Shown here one piece after another: positions 41,813 to 49,468 of a stretch of DNA of 64,000 bases (positions within the stretch are counted from its first letter, which is position 1; every line of letters starts with the position of its first letter). This DNA is from Streptomyces sp. LUP47B (lineage in GTDB: Bacteria; Actinomycetota; Actinomycetes; Streptomycetales; Streptomycetaceae). The stretch is from assembly GCF_001746295.1 (NCBI RefSeq), contig NZ_MJAH01000012.1:36219-100218 (forward strand), given 5' to 3'. The notes below the pieces were generated by a model. That model was not told the origin of the DNA. It did not search any database and saw only the letters and a program-made list of their open reading frames with translations. The position numbers and the translations under genes are program-made.

Positions 41813-42319
41813 TCACTCCGGCGCGGGACCCGCGATGGGCTCCACCCGCGGCTTCGCCAACCGCTCGTAGTCGGCCCCCGACAGACACAGCGACCGGTCG
41901 AGCCGGGCGGCGTTGAAGTACAGCCGGGGCCGGGCCACGACGTCCGGATCGGCGACGACCTCCAGCCCGGGGTCGAAGCTGAACGGCAGCACCGTGCCGG
42001 GGATCGCGCGGGCCAGCCGCTCGGCGGTCTCCGCATCGCTGAACCCGACATAGCGCGCGGTGTACAGCGCCCGGATCGCGTCCAGGTCCACGCGCCGGTC
42101 CCCGGGGACGACCGCCAGGACGTTCCGGGTGGTCCTGCGGTCCACCTTGACCCGCAGGACGATGCACTTCGCGGCCTCGGAGGCGGGGTGTCCGCGCAGC
42201 GCGCAGACGGCGTCGGTGGTGCCCTCGGGCGCGTGGTCGATCAGCCGGTAGTCGACGGAGGAGGCGTCGAGCAGGGAGATCAGACGGTCGTAGGTGTCGT
42301 AGGCGTCGTCGCCGGGCAT
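41813..42319 (-). CDS. YbaK/EbsC-family aminoacyl-tRNA editing protein
   Basis: A 168-residue free-standing editing domain that hydrolyses mischarged tRNA, of the Cys-tRNA(Pro)/ProX class. Family features include YRLIDHAPEGTTDAV, HPASEAAKCIVLRV with the catalytic Lys, VVPGDRRVDLDAI and the GTVLPFSFDPGLEVVADPDV segment. Its ATG at 42319 lies 40 bp inside the 3' end of the EamA transporter gene, so it is probably co-transcribed and translationally coupled with it, though no functional link is evident. Confidence 0.85.
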   Translation of the reverse strand: MPGDDAYDTYDRLISLLDASSVDYRLIDHAPEGTTDAVCALRGHPASEAAKCIVLRVKVDRRTTRNVLAVVPGDRRVDLDAIRALYTARYVGFSDAETAERLARAIPGTVLPFSFDPGLEVVADPDVVARPRLYFNAARLDRSLCLSGADYERLAKPRVEPIAGPAPE

Positions 42320-43245
42320 CGGGGGTCCTCTTCGACGGGGTGAACTGCGGTGCGGGGCGAAGTCTTTGCGCGGTGGGCGCGTTCCACGGACTGCCCCCAG
42401 TAGGTGCCGGTGAGCATCATGACCGCGCCGAGCCCGGTCAGCAGGGTGAAGTGCTCACCACCCAGGGCGACCCCCACCGCGGCGGCCCAGATCGGCTCGG
42501 TGCCGAGCAGCAGGCTGGCCCGGCTGGCCGAGGTGCGCTGCACCGCCCAGGTCTGGGCGAGGAAGGCGAACACACTGCAGAACAGGGCGAGATAGAGCAG
42601 TTGCGCCCAGATGGCCGGGCCGGCGTGGGCCAGGGTCGGAAGCTCGCGTGCGGCCGGGGGGAGGAACAGAGCCGTGCCGACGAGGGTCTGCACGGTCGTG
42701 AGGTGCAGCGGCCGTATCGCCCGGCCCGCGGTGAGCCGGCCGACCAGCGCCACATGGCCGGCCCGTACCACCGCGGCGGCGAGCATCAGCAGGTCCCCGA
42801 GGCGGGGCGCGTGGAAGCCGTTGCCCGCCATGAGGAGCCCGACGGCCAGGACGGACACACCGGCGGCGGCGTAGAAGGCGGGCGGCAGGCCGCCCTGGTG
42901 GCCGGTGCGGTCGAGGAGGGGGGTGAGGACGATGGTCAGGCTGATGATGAGCCCGGCGTTGCCGGCGCTGGTGTGGGCGACGCCGTAGGTCTCGACGACT
43001 AGGACGGCAGCCTGGGTGAGGCCCAGGGGGACCCCCGCCCGGAGCTCCTCGCGGGTCCACCGGCGCGGCCCCCGTCCGGGGGCGGCGACGACTCCCAGGC
43101 AGGCGAGCGCGGACAGGGCGTAGCGGGCGAAGAGCACCAGCAGGACGGGGAGAGCGGACGTCGCTGTCTGGGCGGAGAGATAACTCGAACCCCAGACGAT
43201 CGCGACCAGCAGGAGTACCGCGTCGGTACGGCGGGTGTCGGACAT
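42280..43245 (-). CDS. EamA/RhaT-family drug/metabolite transporter
   Basis: A 321-residue membrane protein with ten predicted helices arranged as two EamA repeats (VLLLVAIVWGSSYLSAQ in the first, LFCSVFAFLAQTWAVQRTSASRASLLLGTEPIWAA in the second). The end ERAHRAKTSPRTAVHP is a polar tail. It probably exports metabolites or amino acids. ATG at 43245 (MSDTRRTDAVLLL) is the natural start before helix 1. It is divergent from a LysR regulator, the typical arrangement for a regulator controlling its neighbouring exporter. Confidence 0.88.
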   Translation of the reverse strand: MSDTRRTDAVLLLVAIVWGSSYLSAQTATSALPVLLVLFARYALSALACLGVVAAPGRGPRRWTREELRAGVPLGLTQAAVLVVETYGVAHTSAGNAGLIISLTIVLTPLLDRTGHQGGLPPAFYAAAGVSVLAVGLLMAGNGFHAPRLGDLLMLAAAVVRAGHVALVGRLTAGRAIRPLHLTTVQTLVGTALFLPPAARELPTLAHAGPAIWAQLLYLALFCSVFAFLAQTWAVQRTSASRASLLLGTEPIWAAAVGVALGGEHFTLLTGLGAVMMLTGTYWGQSVERAHRAKTSPRTAVHPVEEDPRCPATTPTTPTTV

Positions 43246-43290
43246 GTCCCTACGGTCCACCCGGAGCCCGCTGAAGCCCAGATCCACTTT

Positions 43291-43307
43291 CTAAAACGAT
43301 CTTTTAG
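43291..43307. promoter_or_regulatory. AT-rich inverted repeat between EamA and LysR genes
   Basis: CTAAAA and CTTTTAG-type arms (CTAAAACGATCTTTTAG) form a palindrome in the 80-bp divergent region. The sequence is strikingly AT-rich for this genome and has the T-N11-A layout of LysR-type binding boxes. It lies 19 bp upstream of the regulator start, where autoregulation would be expected. Confidence 0.6.
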
Positions 43308-43325
43308 TACTCCTACACTGTCGTG

Positions 43326-44231
43326 ATGGACGAACGACAGCTGCGGATCCTGCGGGAACTCGGCGAACTGGGCAGCGTCACCGCGGTCGCCGAGGCGATG
43401 CTGGTGACCCCGTCGGCGATCTCACAGCAACTGCGGCTGCTGCAGCGTTCGGTCAGGGTCCCGCTGACCGAGCGCGACGGCAGGCGGCTGGTGCTCACGG
43501 ACGCCGGGCAGGCCCTGGCGGGCGCGGCCATCGAGGTGGAGACGGCGCTGGCGCGCGCGCGGCACACGGTCGAGGAGTTCGTGGACCGGCCCGAGGGCGA
43601 GGTCTCGGTGGCCGCCTTCCACAGTGCCGCCGCGGCCTTCTTCCCCCTGCTGCTGCGCGCCCTCGCCGGCCCCGGCGCCCCCGTGCCGAGGCTGGCCGAC
43701 AAGGACGTGCCGCAGGAGGACTTCCCCCGCCTCACCCGGGAGTACGACATCGTCCTGGCCCACCGTCTCGTCCATGCCCCCGTCTGGCCGTCCACGGTCA
43801 CGGTCACGACGCTTCTGCGGGAACCGCTGGATGTGGCCATGCCGGCCGACCACCCACTGGCGGCCAGAGACCGGGTGACCCCGATGGACGTGGCCGACGA
43901 GCCGTGGATCACCGTCCACGACGGCTTCCCGGTCATGGCCACCATCGACGCGATCGCGGCGGCAGCGGGTCGCCGCCTGCACCTGGCCCACCGCATCAAC
44001 GAGTTCGCGGTGGCCGCGGAGGTGGTGGCGGCGGGCGGCGGCCTGGCGCTGATGCCCCGCTGGACGACGCGCCGTCACCCGGCGCTGGCGTTGAGACCCC
44101 TGAGCGGTGTCCAGGCACGACGCCACATCGACGCCCTGTATCGCCCGGAGAGGACGGCAAGAAGGGCGGTGCACACGGTTTTGACGGAGCTCAGGAGGGC
44201 GGCACAGACAATCCGACGACCAGGGGACTGA
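43326..44231 (+). CDS. LysR-family transcriptional regulator
   Basis: A 301-residue regulator. The winged helix-turn-helix is at residues 1-60 (QLRILRELGELGSVTAVAEAMLVTPSAISQQLRLLQ), and the remainder is the two-lobed periplasmic-binding-like inducer domain. It probably controls the divergent EamA transporter and itself. ATG at 43326 directly follows a GTG at 43323; either could be used, and the leader is very short. Ligand unknown. Confidence 0.88.
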   Translation: MDERQLRILRELGELGSVTAVAEAMLVTPSAISQQLRLLQRSVRVPLTERDGRRLVLTDAGQALAGAAIEVETALARARHTVEEFVDRPEGEVSVAAFHSAAAAFFPLLLRALAGPGAPVPRLADKDVPQEDFPRLTREYDIVLAHRLVHAPVWPSTVTVTTLLREPLDVAMPADHPLAARDRVTPMDVADEPWITVHDGFPVMATIDAIAAAAGRRLHLAHRINEFAVAAEVVAAGGGLALMPRWTTRRHPALALRPLSGVQARRHIDALYRPERTARRAVHTVLTELRRAAQTIRRPGD

Positions 44232-44235
44232 CTCA

Positions 44236-44260
44236 GGGGCGCGGGTAACCGCGCGACCGG
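44236..44260. terminator. Streptomyces dispersed hairpin repeat between convergent genes
   Basis: GGGGCGCGGGTAACCGCGCGACC contains GCGCGG (44239-44244) and CCGCGC (44249-44254) around a GTAA loop. It resembles the GGGGCGCGGGGAACTGCGCGACC element that I recall being common between streptomycete genes. It sits five bases after the LysR stop, facing the kinase-like gene's 3' end, so it probably terminates both. Confidence 0.65.
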
Positions 44261-44288
44261 CCACACACGACCCGAACTCGCCCACCGG

Positions 44289-45140
44289 TCAGAACGAATA
44301 CCACCGCACCGACTCGTCACCGTCCCGCAGCGAAGCCACCCTGCGCTCGAACTCGGCCAACGCCTTGGGGTTGGACGGCGCATGCTGCGCCACCCACGCA
44401 CAGCTGGCCGTCTCCCGGGCCCCGCGCAACACCGAACATCCCTCCCACTCCCGGACGTCCCACCCGTACGCGGACGTGAACGCGTCATAGGCCTCCGCGG
44501 GGACCCCGTACCGGTCCCGGGAGAGCGCCATGACCACCAGATCATGCTCACGCAGATCCGAGGAGAAGGTCTCCAGGTCGACGAGAACCGGCCCGTCGGG
44601 CCCCACGTGCACATTGCGAGGCAGCGCGTCCCCATGAATCGGCCCCGGCTCCAGACGAGGCGTCAGCGCGGCCGCGGCCGCCGTGAAACCGTCCCGCCGC
44701 TCCCGCAGGTACGCCGCGTCAGCGGGGTCGATCGCGTCCCCCGCAAGCCTCAGCCACCGCTCCACACCCCCCAGCAGCTCACGCGGCGGCAAGTCGAAGG
44801 ACGGCTTCGGCAGGGCGTGCACGACCCGTAGCAGTTCGGCCAAATCCCGTGGCTCGGCGGGCCGTACGGCGTCGGGAAGCCGGTGCCACAGGGTCACCGG
44901 ATGCCCCTCCACCAACCGCGCCTCCGGCTCGGCCGCCCGCACCGCCGGCACCCCCGCCTCCGCGAGCCACACGGCGATGTCCAGTTCACGGCGTGCCCGG
45001 TCGAGGAGTTCGGCGTCGCGGCCCACCTTGACGACGAGGTCACCGGCGGCGAACACGGCGTTCTCGCCCAGGGCGAGCAGTCGGGCCCCGGGCAGCACCC
45101 CCGCCGCGGCCAGTACGTCCCGCGCCCGTGTCTCGTCCAT
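44289..45140 (-). CDS. Aminoglycoside phosphotransferase-family kinase
   Basis: A 283-residue APH-fold phosphotransferase. The catalytic loop PIHGDALPRNVHV (His-Gly-Asp and Asn) and the metal-binding Asp in VLVDLETF are both intact, so it is probably active, in contrast to the related gene at 24990. A nucleotide-lobe Lys lies in LVVKVGRDAELL. The substrate may be an antibiotic or small metabolite; resistance cannot be claimed from sequence. GGGGAGGCC precedes the ATG at 45140. Confidence 0.85.
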   Translation of the reverse strand: MDETRARDVLAAAGVLPGARLLALGENAVFAAGDLVVKVGRDAELLDRARRELDIAVWLAEAGVPAVRAAEPEARLVEGHPVTLWHRLPDAVRPAEPRDLAELLRVVHALPKPSFDLPPRELLGGVERWLRLAGDAIDPADAAYLRERRDGFTAAAAALTPRLEPGPIHGDALPRNVHVGPDGPVLVDLETFSSDLREHDLVVMALSRDRYGVPAEAYDAFTSAYGWDVREWEGCSVLRGARETASCAWVAQHAPSNPKALAEFERRVASLRDGDESVRWYSF

Positions 45141-45160
45141 CGTCCGGCCTCCCCGGTCCC

Positions 45161-45177
45161 GGCATGTCACGCATGCC
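45161..45177. promoter_or_regulatory. Small inverted repeat upstream of the kinase and sugar-ABC genes
   Basis: GGCATG and CATGCC flank TCACG in the 213-bp divergent region. It could be an operator for the sugar importer operon or the kinase gene. The match is short, so it is only a candidate. Confidence 0.3.
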
Positions 45178-45353
45178 TGTGTATCGCTACCGCGAACGGC
45201 GTCGAGTTCACGCCATCGCCCGGCCAGTCTCGCATTCCCACAGGTGGGCCCGTGTGCACGCTGCCTTGACGGCGCCTGGCCCCTTCACGACCATGACCAA
45301 GGCCCAGGCCAGGAGGGCCGGATCGTCACGAGCCGTGCGAAGGAGCCGATGAC

Positions 45354-46289
45354 GTGACCTTGGTGACCGCGACGGAGCGGTCGGCGCAGGGCGCACCGCG
45401 CGCCGAGGGGGGCCGCCGGCCGCCCGACCGCGGGGCCTGGTTCCTGGTGCTGCCCGCGCTGATCCCGATCCTGGTGCTGAGCGTGGGACCCCTGCTGTAC
45501 GGGATCCTGCTGGCCTTCACCGACGCCCAGTCGGGCCGGACCCGGGCCACCCAGTGGATCGGCGGTCTCAACTTCCAGGATCTGCTGCACGACACCCTGT
45601 TCTGGGAGTCGTTCCGGATCGGCCTGGTGTGGGCGGTCGGCGTGACCGTGCCGCAGTTCCTGCTGGCGCTCGGCCTCGCCCTTCTGCTCGATCAGGACCT
45701 CAAACTGCGCTGGCTCGCCCGGGCCCTCGCGATCATCCCCTGGGCCATGCCGGAGGTGGTCGTCGGTGTCATGTGGCGGCTGGTCTACAACCCGGACGCC
45801 GGTGTCCTCAACGAGACCCTCCGCACCCTCGGCCTCGGCGACGGCCGCGACTGGCTCAGCGGCCTGTCCTCCGCCCTGCCCGCCGTGATCGTCGTCGGCG
45901 TCTGGGCCGGGATGCCCCAGACGACGGTCACCCTGCTCGCCGGCCTCCAGAACACCCCGCGCGAACTCCACGAGGCGGCCGCGATGGACGGCGCGGGCGC
46001 CTGGCGCCGCTTCCGCACGGTCACCTGGCCCGCCCTGCGGCCGGTCGCGCTCGCGATCACCGCCCTCAACTTCATCTGGAACTTCAACTCGTTCGCGCTC
46101 GTCTACGTCCTCACCAGCGGCGGACCCGGCGGCCGTACCCGGCTCCCCATGCTCTTCGCCTACGAAGAGGCCTTCCGCTACGGCCAGTTCGGCTACGCGG
46201 CCGCGATGGGCTGTGTGATGGTCGCCGTCGTCTCCGTCCTCCTCGCCCTCTTCCTCATGGGCCGTCTCAAGGGGGGTGATGACGCGTGA
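45354..46289 (+). CDS. Sugar ABC importer permease, MalF-like
   Basis: A 311-residue permease of the carbohydrate uptake CUT1 family with six main helices. The coupling loop PRELHEAAAMDGAGAWRRFRTVTWPALRP (EAA motif) is textbook. AAGGAG at 45340-45345 supports GTG 45354. It begins a three-gene operon with a second permease and a binding lipoprotein. No ATPase gene is present, so energy probably comes from a shared ATPase such as MsiK, which serves many CUT1 systems in Streptomyces (established for that genus). Confidence 0.9.
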   Translation: MTLVTATERSAQGAPRAEGGRRPPDRGAWFLVLPALIPILVLSVGPLLYGILLAFTDAQSGRTRATQWIGGLNFQDLLHDTLFWESFRIGLVWAVGVTVPQFLLALGLALLLDQDLKLRWLARALAIIPWAMPEVVVGVMWRLVYNPDAGVLNETLRTLGLGDGRDWLSGLSSALPAVIVVGVWAGMPQTTVTLLAGLQNTPRELHEAAAMDGAGAWRRFRTVTWPALRPVALAITALNFIWNFNSFALVYVLTSGGPGGRTRLPMLFAYEEAFRYGQFGYAAAMGCVMVAVVSVLLALFLMGRLKGGDDA

Positions 46290-47119
46290 GAACCAGCACC
46301 ACCGGCCGCGTCGGCCAGTACGCCGCCCTTCTCGCCTATCTCGTCTTCCTCGCCTTCCCTTTCCTCTGGCTGGTCTCCACCGCGTTCAAGTCCCCGCGGG
46401 AACTGGGCAGTCTGCACCCCACGTGGATCCCGCGGGACCCGACCCTCGACAACTTCCGCCAGGCCTTCGACGAACAGCCCCTGCTCCGCGCCGCCGGAAA
46501 CTCCCTGCTCGCCGCGTCCGCCGCCGCCGTGATCGCCGTACTGATCGCGACCCCGCTGGCGTACGTCATGGCACGCCGCCGCACCCGGCTCGCGAAGGCC
46601 GCCACGGGCTGGGTGGTGGTCAGCCAGGCCTTCCCACTGGTGCTGGTGATCATCCCGCTGTTCCTGGTGCTGAAGAACCTGCGGCTGATCAACTCCCTTG
46701 TGGGCCTGGTGCTGGTGTACGTCGTCTGGGCGCTGCCGTTCGCGCTGTGGATGCTCGTCGGATACGTCCGTGCCGTGCCGACCGAACTGGAGGAGGCCGC
46801 GGCCGTCGACGGAGCCGGGCGCCTGCGGACCCTGGTGTCGGTGACGGCTCCGCTGCTCGCGCCGGGGATCGTGGCGACGGCGCTGTTCGCGTTCATCACC
46901 GCGTGGAACGAGTTCTTCTTCGCGCTGGTGCTGCTGAAGACCTCCGACAAACAGACCCTGCCGGTCGTCCTCACCCACTTCATCGGCGCGGAGGGTGTCG
47001 CCGACCTCGGCCCACTGGCGGCGGCCGCCTTCCTCGCCACCCTTCCCTCGCTGATCATCTTCGCGATCATCCAACGCCGTATCACGGGAGGCATGTTGGC
47101 CGGGGCGGTGAAGAGCTGA
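46286..47119 (+). CDS. Sugar ABC importer permease, MalG-like
   Basis: A 277-residue CUT1 permease, partner of the preceding gene. The EAA loop is PTELEEAAAVDGAGRLRTLVSVTAPLLAPG. Six helices are predicted. GTG at 46286 overlaps the upstream stop (GTGA), and the stop overlaps the next start (TGATG), so all three operon genes are coupled. Confidence 0.9.
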   Translation: MRTSTTGRVGQYAALLAYLVFLAFPFLWLVSTAFKSPRELGSLHPTWIPRDPTLDNFRQAFDEQPLLRAAGNSLLAASAAAVIAVLIATPLAYVMARRRTRLAKAATGWVVVSQAFPLVLVIIPLFLVLKNLRLINSLVGLVLVYVVWALPFALWMLVGYVRAVPTELEEAAAVDGAGRLRTLVSVTAPLLAPGIVATALFAFITAWNEFFFALVLLKTSDKQTLPVVLTHFIGAEGVADLGPLAAAAFLATLPSLIIFAIIQRRITGGMLAGAVKS

Positions 47120-48393
47120 TGCGCGTCCGCTGGTTCGTCGGAGTCCTCCTTCTGCTCCTGGCCGGGTGTACCGGCACGAGTACGTCCGAGGGCGGTCGTA
47201 TCACCCTTCGTTTCCAGTCCCTCGCCTGGCAGGAGGAGTCCGTCGAGGCCAACGAGGCACTCGTGAAGGAGTGGAACGCGACGCATCCCGGCGTGAAGGT
47301 CGAGTATGTGCAGGGGAGTTGGGACAGCGTCCACGACCAGCTGCTCACCTCCTTCGAGGGCGGCGAGGCGCCGGACATCATCCATGACGCCTCCGACGAC
47401 CTCGCGGACTTCGCCTACGGCGGCTACCTGGCGGACCTCACGGACCTGCTGCCACTGCGGCTGAAGTCGGACATCCCGCGACGGAGTTGGCAGACCGCCA
47501 CCTTCGGCGACGGGGTCTACGGCGTGCCCTTCCTCCAGGAGCCCCGCGTCCTCATCGCCAACGCCGAGTGGCTGAAGGAGTCCGGCGTCCGGATCCCGAC
47601 CCCCGAACACCCCTGGAGCTGGGCGGAGTTCCGGCAGATCACCGAGCGGCTCAGCGGCGGCGGCAAGTACGGCGTGGCCTGGCCGCTCAAGGAACCCGTC
47701 TCCGCGACCCTCAACCTGTCGCTGTCGGCGGGCGGACAGCTCTTCCACCGGGGCGCCGACGGAAAGGTCACCATCGACTTCGAGAACGCCGACGAGACCG
47801 TGCCCCGCACGATCCACGACCAGGCGAACACCGACCGCAGCGCCTCGCCCACCACGCTCGGCAGCGGGGGCTCCGACACCCTGCCCGGTTTCTTCGGCGG
47901 GAAGTACGCGATGGTCCCGCTCGGGTTCTCCTACCGTCAGCAGATCGCGCAGCAGGCGCCGAAGGGCTTCAGGTGGCAGGTGCTGCCGGCCCCGGCCGGC
48001 GCCGCGGGGCTCACCCAGGGCGTCAGCCCGCAGACCCTTTCCGTGGCCGAGGACAGCCCCCACAAGAAGGCGGCCGTCGAGTTCATCGACTTCCTGCTCC
48101 GGCCGAAGAACATGGTCCGGCTGGCACTGGGGGACTGGATGCTGCCCACCGGAACCGAGGCCCTGAAGGACCCCGCCCTGCGCACCACCAAGGACGGCTG
48201 GGCCACCGGCACCGCCCTCGCCTCCCACCTCACCACGGCTCCCGCGCAGTCCGTCCGGGGCTACCCGGAGTGGAAGGACAAGGTCGCCACACCGGCCTTC
48301 CAGGAGTACTACAGCGGTGCCATCGGCCTCGGTGAGCTGCGCGAACGCCTGGAGGACGACGGGAACCTGGTGCTGGCGCGCTACCAGCGCTGA
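47119..48393 (+). CDS. Sugar ABC importer substrate-binding lipoprotein
   Basis: A 424-residue extracytoplasmic solute-binding protein of the CUT1 type. The signal sequence ends at lipobox LAGC, so it is lipid-anchored. The fold is recognisable from VKEWNATHPGVKVEYVQGSWDSVHDQLLTSFEGGEAPDIIHD and GDGVYGVPFLQEPRVLIANAEWLKESG. The carbohydrate is not predictable. The gene order, with permeases before the binding protein, is inverted relative to the usual order. The promoter of the downstream resistance genes overlaps its stop codon. Confidence 0.9.
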   Translation: MRVRWFVGVLLLLLAGCTGTSTSEGGRITLRFQSLAWQEESVEANEALVKEWNATHPGVKVEYVQGSWDSVHDQLLTSFEGGEAPDIIHDASDDLADFAYGGYLADLTDLLPLRLKSDIPRRSWQTATFGDGVYGVPFLQEPRVLIANAEWLKESGVRIPTPEHPWSWAEFRQITERLSGGGKYGVAWPLKEPVSATLNLSLSAGGQLFHRGADGKVTIDFENADETVPRTIHDQANTDRSASPTTLGSGGSDTLPGFFGGKYAMVPLGFSYRQQIAQQAPKGFRWQVLPAPAGAAGLTQGVSPQTLSVAEDSPHKKAAVEFIDFLLRPKNMVRLALGDWMLPTGTEALKDPALRTTKDGWATGTALASHLTTAPAQSVRGYPEWKDKVATPAFQEYYSGAIGLGELRERLEDDGNLVLARYQR

Positions 48394-48395
48394 GG

Positions 48396-48433
48396 TAATT
48401 CGGTTGTCGGCGTCCAGGGCCCGCGCCTAGCGT
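48396..48433 (+). promoter_or_regulatory. Promoter of the erm leader, WblC(WhiB7)-like
   Basis: TTGTCG at 48404-48409 and TAGCGT at 48428-48433 are 18 bp apart, preceded by an AT-rich TAATT at 48396-48400 three bases before the -35. An AT-rich element just upstream of a TTG-type -35 is the known layout of WhiB7/WblC-controlled promoters. The expected start point is seven to eight bases after the -10, at the GTG of the leader peptide (48441), so the leader would be translated from a leaderless transcript. Confidence 0.65.
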
Positions 48434-48440
48434 GCCCTGC

Positions 48441-48554
48441 GTGGGAGCCTTCAACGCGATCAACATCTCCGGTCTCGGCCGGGGCTGCACGCACTCCATC
48501 CGGATGCGCCGTGGCCCCGGAGCCCTGACCGGTCCGGGGCGCGTCACTTACTGA
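48441..48554 (+). CDS. Leader peptide upstream of erm
   Basis: A 37-codon open frame beginning GTG, encoding MGAFNAINIS and later a basic SIRMRR stretch, ending TGA at 48552-48554. It begins exactly where the upstream promoter predicts transcription to start and stops 91 bp before erm. Inducible erm genes are commonly controlled by ribosome stalling on such peptides, which rearranges the mRNA and frees the methyltransferase start. The GTG start, spacing and inducible-resistance context support it as real; stalling itself is inference. Confidence 0.65.
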   Translation: MGAFNAINISGLGRGCTHSIRMRRGPGALTGPGRVTY

Positions 48555-48584
48555 CGCCTGCGCGTCCCCGCTTCACTTTCCCCA

Positions 48585-48631
48585 GTCTTCCGGTCGGGGC
48601 CTTCGTCTGCCCGTTTCCCGTCACGGAAGAC
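48585..48631 (+). promoter_or_regulatory. Attenuator-like hairpin before the erm ribosome site
   Basis: GTCTTCCG at 48585-48592 pairs perfectly with CGGAAGAC at 48624-48631, which abuts the AAGGA ribosome site of erm at 48632-48636. A second potential stem involves CGGGGCGCGTCA at 48537-48548 overlapping the leader stop and the downstream TGACGC. Alternative pairing of these segments is the standard layout for translational or transcriptional attenuation. Confidence 0.45.
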
Positions 48632-48645
48632 AAGGACCACTGGCC

Positions 48646-49419
48646 ATGGGCCGCCCCACTCGCGCTTCCCGCGCGCTCTCGCAGAACTTCCTCACCGACC
48701 GTGGTGCCGCCGCGCGCCTCGCCGGACTCGCCGTACCCCGACCGACCCCGCTGCTGCTCGAAGTCGGCGCGGGAAAGGGCGCATTGACCGACTCGCTCGC
48801 CCCGCGCTGCCGTCGGCTGCTCGCGTACGAGATCGACTCGCGGCTCGTTCCCGCACTCCGGGAGCGCTTCTCGGACACCCCCCACGTGCAGGTGGTCGAG
48901 GGGGACTTCCTTCTCGCCCGACCGCCCCGCACCCCGTTCGCCGTCGCCGGCAACGTGCCCTTCTCACGGACCGCGGACATCGTCGACTGGTGTCTGCGGG
49001 CCCCCGCACTCACCGAGGCGACACTTCTCACCCAGCTCGAGTACGCCCGTAAACGCACCGGGGACTACGGGAGGTGGACGTTGCTGACGGTCCTGAGCTG
49101 GCCGCGTCATGAATGGCGGCTGGTGGGTCGGGTCGGTCGGCACAGTTTCCGGCCCGCGCCACGGGTGGACGCGGGGATCCTCCGGATCGAGCGCCGGCGT
49201 ACACCGTTGCTCGGGCCCGCGGCGCTGCACGGCTGGCGGTACCTGGTCGAGCTCGGCTTCTCCGGAGTCGGCGGGTCGCTGTATGCGTCCCTGCGCCGGG
49301 TCCACCCCCGGCGGCGGGTGGACGCGGCGTTTCGCTCCGCCCGTCTTGACCGGGCCGTACTCGTAGGGGCGGTGTCGCCCGAGCAGTGGCTGCGACTGCA
49401 CGCGGTGCTGGTGGCATGA
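48646..49419 (+). CDS. erm(O): 23S rRNA adenine-N6 methyltransferase (Erm family)
   Basis: A 257-residue methyltransferase that modifies A2058 of 23S rRNA and so confers macrolide/lincosamide resistance. SAM motif I is LEVGAGKGALTDSL (about 38-51), motif II has YEID, and the catalytic motif NVPF (Asn105 or nearby) is followed by SRTADIVDW. The N-terminal SQNFLTD is the Erm signature. Its adjacency to a macrolide glycosyltransferase matches the lrm-mgt pair known from Streptomyces lividans. The symbol follows that resemblance; erm(E)-like subclass cannot be excluded. AAGGA precedes the ATG. A leader peptide and hairpin lie upstream. Confidence 0.88.
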   Translation: MGRPTRASRALSQNFLTDRGAAARLAGLAVPRPTPLLLEVGAGKGALTDSLAPRCRRLLAYEIDSRLVPALRERFSDTPHVQVVEGDFLLARPPRTPFAVAGNVPFSRTADIVDWCLRAPALTEATLLTQLEYARKRTGDYGRWTLLTVLSWPRHEWRLVGRVGRHSFRPAPRVDAGILRIERRRTPLLGPAALHGWRYLVELGFSGVGGSLYASLRRVHPRRRVDAAFRSARLDRAVLVGAVSPEQWLRLHAVLVA

Positions 49420-49423
49420 GTGA

Positions 49424-49461
49424 TATTCGAGTTGCACGAGACGTCTCGTCTCGTCTAGCCT
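49424..49461 (+). promoter_or_regulatory. Promoter of mgt, WblC(WhiB7)-like
   Basis: TTGCAC at 49432-49437 and TAGCCT at 49456-49461, spaced by 18 bp, with an AT-rich TATT at 49424-49427 just upstream. The predicted start point coincides with the mgt ATG at 49469, so the message would be leaderless. The -35/-10/start geometry is identical to that of the erm leader promoter. A CGAGACGTCTCG palindrome at 49437-49448 lies in the spacer. Confidence 0.6.
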
Positions 49462-49468
49462 TCCTGTC

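Noticed and set aside
44289..45140. Aminoglycoside resistance gene
   Set aside because: The APH fold is intact but the family includes many metabolic kinases; nothing in the sequence fixes an antibiotic substrate.
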